In this document: positions 1-6,635 of the stretch, one piece after another
Position numbering within the stretch: the stretch's first letter is position 1
Layout: each line of letters begins with the position of its first letter
DNA from: Burkholderiales bacterium
GTDB lineage: Bacteria; Pseudomonadota; Gammaproteobacteria; Burkholderiales; Burkholderiaceae_C
Reading direction: 5' to 3'
Length of the DNA: 22,508 bases
Assembly (NCBI GenBank): GCA_025352345.1
Contig: JANXTP010000215.1
Span: forward strand, 1-22,508
Notes under the pieces: generated by a model
What the model was told of the DNA's origin: nothing
Database searches by the model: none
What the model saw: only the letters and a program-made list of their open reading frames with translations
Program-made: the position numbers and the translations under genes

Positions 1-1290
1 CAGGTCATTGCCGACTTCACCAACTTCAACGTCGTCACGAGTGACACGGTGACGGGCAATGTGACCTTGCGTCTGAAGGACGTGCCCTGGGACCAGGCGC
101 TCGACATCATCTTGCAGGCCAAGGGGTTGGGCTTGCGTAAATCGGGCAATGTGATCCTGATCGCGCCGAAGGACGAACTGGCCGCCAAGGAAAAAGCCGA
201 CCTCGAGTCGAAACTGCAGATTGCCGCCCTGGAGCCGGTGCGCACGCAGGCCTTCCAACTGAACTACACCAAGGCCGAGGAAATTTCGCGTGGCCTGACG
301 GGCCAGAACTCTGGGCAAGGTGGCGGCGGTGGTGGCGGCGGCAGTGGCTCGACCACGACGCGCATTCTGTCCCCGCGCGGTAGCGTGCTCTACGAGACCC
401 GTACCAACCAACTGTTCGTCAGCGACACCCCTTCGAAGCTGCAGGAAATTCAGGAACTGATCGCGAAGATCGATATCCCGGTGCGCCAGGTGTTGATCGA
501 GGCGCGCATCGTCGAAGCCGACGACTCGTTTGGTCGTTCGCTGGGCGTGCGCCTCGGTGTCAATGACGCCCGCACCGGCAACAATGCGGGCTTCAGCGTC
601 GGCGGCAGCCAGCGCGTCGCAATCGGTGGCAACCTGAACGTGGTCGGCAACCGGACCGGGCAGACCGCAAGCGTGCCGTTGCTCAACGACACCAACTTCC
701 TCAACCTCCCGGCCTCGGCGCAGGGTGGCTTCCAGCCAGCGAGTTTCGCGCTGTCGCTGTTCGGCTCCGGCCTGAACCGGTTCTTGAACCTGGAACTGTC
801 CGCCCTCGAAGCCGACGGTCGAGGCAAGGTGGTGTCGAGTCCGCGCATCGTGACAGCCGACCAGATCAAGGCCGTGATTCAACAGGGAACGAAGATTCCC
901 TACCAGCGCGCCACGTCCAGTGGTGCCACCTCGATCGAGTTCGTCGATGCGACCTTGAAGCTGGATGTGACGCCACAGATCACGCCTGAGGGCAACGTGA
1001 TCCTCGACGTCATCATCAACAAGGACAGCGTCGGGGCCGTGACCAACAACGTGCCGTCGATCGACACCAAGTCGATTAAGACGCAGGTGCTGGTGGAAAA
1101 CGGCGGCACAGTGGTCATCGGTGGCATCTTCGAGCAGACCGATCGGTCCGACGTGGTGCAGGTGCCGTTGTTGGGTGACATCCCGGTGGTCGGTAACCTG
1201 TTCAAGAGCCGCACCAACTCGTCCAGGAAAACCGAACTGCTGATTTTCTTGACGCCCAAGGTGGTCAGCGAACGCACGGCTGCGCGCTGA
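1..1290 (+). CDS. pilQ: Type IV pilus secretin PilQ, 3' part (5' end outside window)
   Basis: PilQ forms the outer-membrane ring through which the type IV pilus leaves the cell. The frame is open from base 1, so the gene enters from the left; the N-terminal signal peptide and AMIN domains are missing here and about 429 residues are visible. In order they show the end of an STN/N0 domain (VTGNVTLRLKDVPWDQALD, about residues 17-35 of the visible part), an N1 secretin domain containing a run of eight glycines, the anchor IDIPVRQVLIEARIVEAD, and the secretin core with VPLLGDIPVVGNLFKS near residues 385-400. The end, ELLIFLTPKVV, is typical of secretins. A valine GTG at base 49 is internal and should not be taken as the start. 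It is followed by aroK, a common pilQ-aroK-aroB arrangement in proteobacteria. Identification is secure. Confidence 0.96.
   Translation, partial: QVIADFTNFNVVTSDTVTGNVTLRLKDVPWDQALDIILQAKGLGLRKSGNVILIAPKDELAAKEKADLESKLQIAALEPVRTQAFQLNYTKAEEISRGLTGQNSGQGGGGGGGGSGSTTTRILSPRGSVLYETRTNQLFVSDTPSKLQEIQELIAKIDIPVRQVLIEARIVEADDSFGRSLGVRLGVNDARTGNNAGFSVGGSQRVAIGGNLNVVGNRTGQTASVPLLNDTNFLNLPASAQGGFQPASFALSLFGSGLNRFLNLELSALEADGRGKVVSSPRIVTADQIKAVIQQGTKIPYQRATSSGATSIEFVDATLKLDVTPQITPEGNVILDVIINKDSVGAVTNNVPSIDTKSIKTQVLVENGGTVVIGGIFEQTDRSDVVQVPLLGDIPVVGNLFKSRTNSSRKTELLIFLTPKVVSERTAAR
319..354 (+). repeat. GGN codon run encoding a glycine linker in PilQ
   Basis: Eight consecutive glycine codons (GGT and GGC mixed, 319-342) are followed by Ser-Gly-Ser and threonines. 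The run lies inside the N1 domain, between the first strand/helix pair and the RILSPRGSV strand, so it probably forms a flexible surface loop. The mixed codons make it a low-complexity tract, not a perfect microsatellite. Confidence 0.7.
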
Positions 1291-1326
1291 GCGTCGGCGC
1301 GCTGCACAGCCTGGCGTCGCGGCGCG

Positions 1327-1893
1327 ATGTTCGTCAGCCTGATCGGCATGCCCGGTGGCGGCAAGTCGACAGTCGGGCGCAATCTGGCGCGGCGACTGGG
1401 GGTGCCGTTCAGCGACAGCGATGCGGTGATCGAGCGTCAGATCGGCTGCAGCATTCGCGAGTTCTTCGATGCCGAAGGTGAAGACCACTTCCGCGATGTC
1501 GAACAGGGCGTGATCGCAGACCTGGTGCGTGCCGACCGCGGCGTGCTCGCCACCGGCGGCGGCGTGGTGCTGCGCGATGCCAATCGCCATGCACTGCACC
1601 GGCACACCACCGCGGTCTACTTGCGCTCGACCCCGGAAGAATTGTTTCGTCGGCTGCGGCACGACACGCATCGCCCCCTGTTGCAGGTCGCTGATCCGCT
1701 CGCGCGGCTGCGTGCGCTGTTCCAGGTGCGCGATCCGCTGTACCACAGCGTGGCGCATTTCGTCATCGAGACCGGGCGTCCCTCGGTGCACAACCTGGTC
1801 AACATGCTGCTGATGCAGCTCGAACTGGCCGGTTTGTTGCCGATGGACGTGGTGCCGTCGCCCGTCGACGGGAGCGAGCCCCTGTTGCAGTGA
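1327..1893 (+). CDS. aroK: Shikimate kinase
   Basis: Shikimate kinase phosphorylates shikimate at the 3-hydroxyl with ATP, the fifth step of the shikimate pathway to aromatic amino acids, in the cytoplasm. The 188-residue product has a P-loop GMPGGGKST (7-15), the shikimate-binding pair around SDSD (Asp30, Asp32), an FRDVE motif (Arg56), GGGVV (77-81), and a lid arginine in HRPLL. These are the family's expected residues in the expected order, and the length is within the family's normal range. ATG 1327 is the first start after the pilQ stop; it is in the same reading frame as pilQ, 36 bases downstream, with no clear Shine-Dalgarno sequence. It is probably co-transcribed with pilQ and followed by aroB. 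The last 20 or so residues are low in recognisable motifs. Confidence 0.95.
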   Translation: MFVSLIGMPGGGKSTVGRNLARRLGVPFSDSDAVIERQIGCSIREFFDAEGEDHFRDVEQGVIADLVRADRGVLATGGGVVLRDANRHALHRHTTAVYLRSTPEELFRRLRHDTHRPLLQVADPLARLRALFQVRDPLYHSVAHFVIETGRPSVHNLVNMLLMQLELAGLLPMDVVPSPVDGSEPLLQ

Positions 1894-1924
1894 TCGCTCG
1901 CCGTCGGCCGCCGCGGCGGCACGG

Positions 1925-1930
1925 CAAAAT
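1925..1930 (+). promoter_or_regulatory. Possible -10 box for a leaderless aroB transcript
   Basis: CAAAAT matches the sigma70 -10 consensus at four of six positions and ends seven bases before ATG 1937, so a start of transcription would fall on the start codon itself. It stands out in a very GC-rich stretch. No convincing -35 element was seen. This is inference from spacing only. Confidence 0.25.
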
Positions 1931-1936
1931 AGAGTG

Positions 1937-3058
1937 ATGGCCATTCCGTCACCGATCACCCCACCGCCGATTCCGCCGACCACGCAGCTCCGCATCGATC
2001 TCGCCGACCGGGGCTACGACATCCTGATTGGCTGCGGACTGCTCGATCACGCAGACGCCGTGGCCTGTGGTGCTGCGTCATCCGAGGCGCTGATCGTCAC
2101 CAACACCACCGTCGCGCCGTTGTATGCCGAGCGACTGCGGCGCGTGCTCGCCGGGCACCACGCACGGGTGCACGCCATCGCCTTGCCCGATGGCGAGGCC
2201 CACAAGGACTGGGACACGCTGAATCTGATCTTCGACCGGCTGCTTGGTGAGGCCTTCGACCGCAAGACGGTGCTGTATGCGCTGGGCGGCGGCGTGATCG
2301 GCGACATGACCGGCTTTGCCGCCGCCTGCTACATGCGCGGCGTGGCCTGTGTGCAGGTGCCGACCACGTTGCTCGCGCAGGTCGACTCGTCGGTCGGCGG
2401 CAAGACCGCCATCAACCACCCGGCGGGCAAGAACATGATCGGCGCGTTCCACCAGCCGCTGCGTGTGATCGCCGACCTCGACACGCTGGACACGCTGCCC
2501 GACCGCGAGATCTCGGCGGGCCTGGCCGAGGTCATCAAGTACGGGCCGATCGCCGACGATGATTTTCTCGGCTGGATCGAGCAGCACATCGATGCCTTGC
2601 GCGCGCGCGACAAGGTGGCGCTGGCCTACGCCGTGCGGCGTTCGTGCGAGATCAAGGCGTGGGTCGTCGGCCAAGACGAACGTGAAGCGGGCCTGCGCGC
2701 CATCCTCAACTTCGGCCACACCTTCGGTCATGCGATCGAGGCCGGGCTGGGCTTCGGCACCTGGCTGCACGGCGAGGCGGTGGGCTGCGGCATGGTGATG
2801 GCCGCTGACCTGTCGGTGCGCTGCGGCCTGATCGATGCGGCCTACGCGACGCGCATTGCCAGGCTGATCGAGCGCGCCGGTCTGCCGATCCGCGGGCCTC
2901 ACCTGGGCGCGGCCCGCTACCTCGAATTGATGCGCGTCGACAAGAAATCGGAGTCGGGTCAGATCCGCTTCGTGCTGATCGACGCGCCGGGCCAGGCCAG
3001 CCTGCACCCTGCCGATGACGCGCTGGTCGCCGAGGTGATCGAAGCGCATTCGGTGTGA
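1937..3058 (+). CDS. aroB: 3-dehydroquinate synthase
   Basis: AroB converts DAHP to 3-dehydroquinate, the second step of the shikimate pathway, using NAD and a divalent metal. The protein is about 373 residues, normal for the family apart from a short proline-rich N-terminal extension. The NAD-binding glycine motif GGGVIGDMTGF lies near residues 117-127. The three metal ligands are visible: Glu in AEVIKYG, His in NFGHTFGHAIE, and His in LHGEAVGCGM; they are spaced 63 and 17 residues apart, as I recall for E. coli AroB. The start is ambiguous: GTG 1934 directly precedes ATG 1937, and I prefer the ATG. It follows aroK by 43 bases and overlaps dgt by 4 nt, so translation of dgt is likely coupled to it. 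Confidence 0.96.
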   Translation: MAIPSPITPPPIPPTTQLRIDLADRGYDILIGCGLLDHADAVACGAASSEALIVTNTTVAPLYAERLRRVLAGHHARVHAIALPDGEAHKDWDTLNLIFDRLLGEAFDRKTVLYALGGGVIGDMTGFAAACYMRGVACVQVPTTLLAQVDSSVGGKTAINHPAGKNMIGAFHQPLRVIADLDTLDTLPDREISAGLAEVIKYGPIADDDFLGWIEQHIDALRARDKVALAYAVRRSCEIKAWVVGQDEREAGLRAILNFGHTFGHAIEAGLGFGTWLHGEAVGCGMVMAADLSVRCGLIDAAYATRIARLIERAGLPIRGPHLGAARYLELMRVDKKSESGQIRFVLIDAPGQASLHPADDALVAEVIEAHSV

Positions 3059-4242
3059 GCGCGCGGCCAAGTACCGCGCTGGCACCGTACGCCAGTGCAC
3101 CCGAACGCAGCCGCGGCTGTCGACACCGCGAATCCGGGGCGCCGGACCAGACCATCTTCCAGCGCGACCGCGACCGCGTCATCCACAGCACCGCGTTTCG
3201 CCGGCTGGCCTACAAGACCCAGGTGTTCCTCAACCACGAGGGCGATCTGTTCCGCACGCGCATCACCCACTCGCTGGAAGTCGCACAACTGGCGCGGTCG
3301 ATCGCCCGCTCACTGCAGCTGAACGAAGACCTGTGCGAGGTCATCTCGCTGGCGCACGACCTCGGCCACACGCCTTTCGGGCACGCCGGACAACATGCAC
3401 TCGACGACTGCGTTCGTGCAGCAGACCCGGGCAGCCTGGGCTTCGAACACAACGCGCAGAGCCTGCGCGTGGTCGATCACCTGGAGCAGCAATGCCTGAC
3501 CCACGACGGGCTGAACCTCAGCTACGAAGCCCGCGAAGGCATCCTGAAGCACTGTTCGCCTCGGCATGCGCGGGCGCTGGAGGCCACCGAGCCGGGGGGC
3601 GTGGGTTTGCGCTTCCTTCAGCGCACGCGCCCCAGTCTCGAAGCCCAGCTGTGCAACCTGGCCGATGAGCTGGCCTACAACGCGCACGACATCGACGATG
3701 GCGTGCGCGCTGGCCTGCTGGACCAGGCGCAGTTGCTCGAGCTGCCATTTTTCGAAGTCTTCCATCGCGAGGTTCTGGCTGAACACCCGGCAGCCGACGG
3801 GCGATTGCTGCTGTTCGAGGTGATTCGTCGGATGCTCGCGTACCAGGTGCGCGACCTGATCGCGGCGTCGAGCGACCGCATCGCGCAACACGCGCCGGTC
3901 GATGCCGTCGAAGTGGCCCAGGCGCCTGCCTTGGTGGTGTGTGGCGACGAGGTGTCGGCCGCTGCGACGCGACTGAAGGCGTTCTTGCGCCTGCAGCTGT
4001 ACCAGCACCCACGCGTGGTGGCCGCCAATGATGTCGTGCGCCAGGTCGTGCGCGACCTGTTTCAGGCCTACCTCGAAGCGCCGGATCAGATGCCGCCGTC
4101 GCATGCGGTGCGCATGCCGCTGCAGCTGGCGATCACCGACTACATCGCCGGCATGACCGACCGCTTCGCCTTGCGCGAGCATGCCCGGCTGTTCGGCGAT
4201 CAGCTCACCAGCCAGCTGCCGCGCCAACTATTACCGTTTTGA
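3055..4242 (+). CDS. dgt: Deoxyguanosinetriphosphate triphosphohydrolase-like protein (HD domain)
   Basis: Dgt-family enzymes hydrolyse dNTPs to the nucleoside and tripolyphosphate and help set nucleotide pools. The 395-residue protein carries the family signature STAFRRLAYKTQVFLNHEGD (45-64) and an HD metal site made of His72 in THSLEV, His101-Asp102 in AHDLGHTPFGHAG, and Asp204 in NLADELAYNAHD. These are all the catalytic residues expected. Length fits the type 2 (shorter) dGTPase group common in proteobacteria. The start is GTG 3055, giving a 4-nt GTGA overlap with the aroB stop; no better start precedes the conserved region. Position after aroB is the usual betaproteobacterial arrangement. 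Substrate preference (dGTP only, or several dNTPs) cannot be read from sequence. Confidence 0.93.
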   Translation: MSARPSTALAPYASAPERSRGCRHRESGAPDQTIFQRDRDRVIHSTAFRRLAYKTQVFLNHEGDLFRTRITHSLEVAQLARSIARSLQLNEDLCEVISLAHDLGHTPFGHAGQHALDDCVRAADPGSLGFEHNAQSLRVVDHLEQQCLTHDGLNLSYEAREGILKHCSPRHARALEATEPGGVGLRFLQRTRPSLEAQLCNLADELAYNAHDIDDGVRAGLLDQAQLLELPFFEVFHREVLAEHPAADGRLLLFEVIRRMLAYQVRDLIAASSDRIAQHAPVDAVEVAQAPALVVCGDEVSAAATRLKAFLRLQLYQHPRVVAANDVVRQVVRDLFQAYLEAPDQMPPSHAVRMPLQLAITDYIAGMTDRFALREHARLFGDQLTSQLPRQLLPF

Positions 4243-4328
4243 GCGCCTGACCGCGGCGTTGCCTGACAAACGGCCGTTCGCAGCAGACCGACGGCAGCCC
4301 GCGGCTCGCAGGCAGCGCGGCGCTTCGC

Positions 4329-4334
4329 AACAAT
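4329..4334 (+). promoter_or_regulatory. Possible -10 box just upstream of pilV
   Basis: AACAAT (four of six to TATAAT) ends seven bases before ATG 4341, so transcription could begin on or next to the start codon, giving a leaderless pilV mRNA. No Shine-Dalgarno sequence precedes pilV, which agrees. The -35 region is weak. The 98-base gap after dgt (4243-4340) is the natural place for the minor-pilin operon promoter. Confidence 0.3.
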
Positions 4335-4340
4335 CGGCGC

Positions 4341-4958
4341 ATGTTCCTCGTTCATTGCAATCCACTGGCTGTGCCCACGTCGCCCGCGCGTGCGCAGCAC
4401 GGATTCACACTGGTGGAAATCCTGGTGGCGATCGTCGTGCTGTCGTTCGGCGTGCTCGGCGTCGTCGGGATGCAGGCGGCTGCGCTGCAGTCCAACCGAT
4501 CGGCGCGCAACCAATCGACCGCCGTCGCACTCGGCAGGGAACTGGCTGACATGATGCGCGGCAACAAGGACGTGGCGCTGGCGACGGGGTCAGCCAACCC
4601 TTATCTGATCGCCAATTACCCCACGACCGCTCCGCAGGCGATGTCCGGTAATTGCTTCACTTCGGCGTGTACCAGCACACTGGCGGTGGCCCAGTTCGAC
4701 ATGAACCAGTGGTTGGCGCGCGTCACCGCTGCGTTGCCTCAGGCTCGTGTGGTGGTCTGCTTCGATGACACCCCTTACGTCACGTCTACCGGGCTGCCTC
4801 GGTGGGACTGTACCAGCGCTGCGAACCAGACCCTGGTGGTCAAGATCGGCTGGACGCAGAAATCGCTCGACGTCTCGGCGTCAGCGCCTGAGCAAGCCAC
4901 CGCGTCGGGCAGCCGGCCGGCCGTGGTGCTGCCGTTGATTGCGGGCAGCGCGACATGA
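4341..4958 (+). CDS. pilV: Minor pilin PilV (type IV pilus modification protein)
   Basis: PilV is a minor pilin thought to act with PilW, PilX and the FimT/FimU-type pilin in the priming complex at the pilus tip. The 205-residue protein has a 21-residue leader ending in Gly and a class III signal, HGFTLVEILVAIVVLSFGVL. Cleavage by PilD is expected after Gly21, leaving Phe22 at +1 and the key Glu26 at +5. The hydrophobic segment GVLGVVGMQAAALQSNRSA is characteristic of PilV. Four cysteines in the C-terminal half could form disulfides. It is the first gene of a tight six-gene operon and overlaps pilW by 4 nt (ATGA). The start ATG 4341 has no clear ribosome-binding site; GTG 4371 is a less likely alternative. 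Confidence 0.9.
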   Translation: MFLVHCNPLAVPTSPARAQHGFTLVEILVAIVVLSFGVLGVVGMQAAALQSNRSARNQSTAVALGRELADMMRGNKDVALATGSANPYLIANYPTTAPQAMSGNCFTSACTSTLAVAQFDMNQWLARVTAALPQARVVVCFDDTPYVTSTGLPRWDCTSAANQTLVVKIGWTQKSLDVSASAPEQATASGSRPAVVLPLIAGSAT

Positions 4959-6019
4959 GTACCACTCGCGCCGTTCTGGCCACAGCCCGCCGCCCTTCTC
5001 GCCAAGCCGGTCTGACGCTGGTCGAACTGCTGGTCGCAGTCACCCTCGGCTTGCTGGTGACGCTCGCAGCCGTCGCTTCGCTGCTGATCGGCCGGCAAGG
5101 TTTCACCTCGGTAGACCAATCGTCTCAGCTGCGCGAGAACGCCCGCTTCGCCGCCAGCCTGATCCAGCGCATCGTCATCCAGGCAGGCTACGAAAGCCAC
5201 CGCGACGGCACCGTGGCCAGTGCGTGGCGCTACTTTTGTTCCGGTTCGGGCCAGCCATGCGGCGACATCAACGGTGACAAGAATCCTGGGATCGTCGGGT
5301 TCGACAACGCGGTGGTCAGCGGCGTGACGTTGCCGACGGGCCTTGTCAACGACAACCGCAGTTCGGGCTGCAGCGGCATCACCGACACCAGCTGTGTCAA
5401 CGGCGACGACATCCTCGTGGTGCGCTACTGGGGCGACAGCCGCGCCGGCGCGGCGACCGGTGACGGCTCGATGATCAACTGCTCTGGTGCCAACGAACTG
5501 GACGGCACGGTGCCGGCCTACAGCATTTTTCACATCCAGCGCAGCGCCTCCGGTGAGCCGACCTTGGCCTGCACCTACCGCGACTCGACCGGCGCCTGGC
5601 AGGGGCCCGTGCCGCTGATGCAGGGCGTCGAAGGCTTCCAGGTGCTGTATGGCGTGGACAATGTGACGCCGACCGCCGCTCCGCCCGCAGGGGAGACGGG
5701 TCTGGATGGTGTGCCAGACCGCTACCTGCGCGCCTCCCAGCTGACGGTGTCGGGCAATGCCAATGCCACGATGGACAACTGGCGGCGGGTGCGCAGCGTG
5801 CACATTGGGTTGTTGCTGCGCGGCGACCCTGGTTCCGCCATCGATCGTGCCGGGACCGCTCAAGCCTACGACGTCCTTGGCCCTGGCTTGACGGACGTCA
5901 CCAATGACACACTGTCCCGGCTGACGGTGCCGGCCGACGGCCGTCTGCGCCAGAGCATGGTGTTCACCGTGCACCTGCGCAACCGGCAGTACGTGACGCC
6001 GCCCACCTGGAGTCCGTGA
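4955..6019 (+). CDS. pilW: Minor pilin PilW
   Basis: PilW is a large minor pilin of the type IV pilus priming complex. The 354-residue product begins with a 19-residue leader and prepilin motif QAGLTLVELLVAVTLGLLVT; cleavage after Gly19 leaves Leu20 at +1 and Glu24 at +5. The globular part is cysteine-containing and ends with a segment of PilW type (RSVHIGLLLRGDPGS and RLRQSMVFTVHLRNRQ, the latter resembling the end of PilW proteins in Burkholderiales). Start ATG 4955 overlaps the pilV stop by 4 nt. The stop overlaps a possible GTG start for pilX. The order pilV-pilW-pilX-pilY1 is as in other type IV pilus minor-pilin clusters. Confidence 0.9.
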   Translation: MSTTRAVLATARRPSRQAGLTLVELLVAVTLGLLVTLAAVASLLIGRQGFTSVDQSSQLRENARFAASLIQRIVIQAGYESHRDGTVASAWRYFCSGSGQPCGDINGDKNPGIVGFDNAVVSGVTLPTGLVNDNRSSGCSGITDTSCVNGDDILVVRYWGDSRAGAATGDGSMINCSGANELDGTVPAYSIFHIQRSASGEPTLACTYRDSTGAWQGPVPLMQGVEGFQVLYGVDNVTPTAAPPAGETGLDGVPDRYLRASQLTVSGNANATMDNWRRVRSVHIGLLLRGDPGSAIDRAGTAQAYDVLGPGLTDVTNDTLSRLTVPADGRLRQSMVFTVHLRNRQYVTPPTWSP

Positions 6020-6021
6020 CC

Positions 6022-6633
6022 ATGAAACGTCTTCGTACGTCGTCGGTCGTTCCATCCGCACAGCGCGGTATCGCGCTGGTCGTCGTGATGCTGATCCTGC
6101 TGGTCGTCGTGGTGCTCGGCATCGGCGGTGCGCAGATCGCCCTGCTGAGCGAGCGCACCGCGCGCTACGACCGCGATTACCTGATCGCGTCGCAAGCAGC
6201 CGAAGCCGCGCTGATGGACGCCGAGTACGACATCCGCGGGCCGGGCGGCACCCGCACGACCCAGTTCGCGCAAGGAAACGACGGCATCTTCGTTTCGGGC
6301 TGCAGTTCCAGCGCGACCACTCGCGGACTGTGCCTGCCGAATCCAGACACTGCCAAGCCAGTCTGGGCCCGCGTCGATTTCCTCGACACCAGCACCAGCC
6401 CGCCCACCGTCCAGTTCGGCGATTTCACCGGGCGCAGCTTCGACGCAGGCGGAGGCATCCGGCCTGCGCGCAAGCCCCGCTACATCATCGAGTTGATCGA
6501 CGATCAGGCACCAGGCAACGATGCTTCGGGCGGACAGGTGCCCAAGATGTACCGCGTCACCGCCATGGGCTTCGGCCCGCGCGTCGATGTGCAAGTGGTG
6601 CTGCAGATGGTGTTCAGGAAAGAGAAGGGTTGA
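6022..6633 (+). CDS. pilX: Minor pilin PilX
   Basis: PilX is a minor pilin of the priming complex and works next to PilY1. The protein (203 residues from ATG 6022) has a 16-residue leader ending QRG, then a long hydrophobic segment IALVVVMLILLVVVVLGIGG. As is usual for PilX, the +5 residue is not Glu (here Val21), unlike the other pilins of this operon. The motif ASQAAEAALMDAE after the membrane segment is typical of PilX N-terminal domains. I chose ATG 6022 because GGAG at 6009-6012 is well placed for it; GTG 6016, overlapping the pilW stop by 4 nt, is the alternative and would add two residues. Confidence 0.88.
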   Translation: MKRLRTSSVVPSAQRGIALVVVMLILLVVVVLGIGGAQIALLSERTARYDRDYLIASQAAEAALMDAEYDIRGPGGTRTTQFAQGNDGIFVSGCSSSATTRGLCLPNPDTAKPVWARVDFLDTSTSPPTVQFGDFTGRSFDAGGGIRPARKPRYIIELIDDQAPGNDASGGQVPKMYRVTAMGFGPRVDVQVVLQMVFRKEKG

Positions 6634-6635
6634 CC

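Noticed and set aside
6330..6635. Upstream extension of the pilY1 frame inside pilX
   Set aside because: Its residues resemble a GC shadow of pilX; ATG 6636 has a good ribosome-binding site and is followed by a signal peptide.
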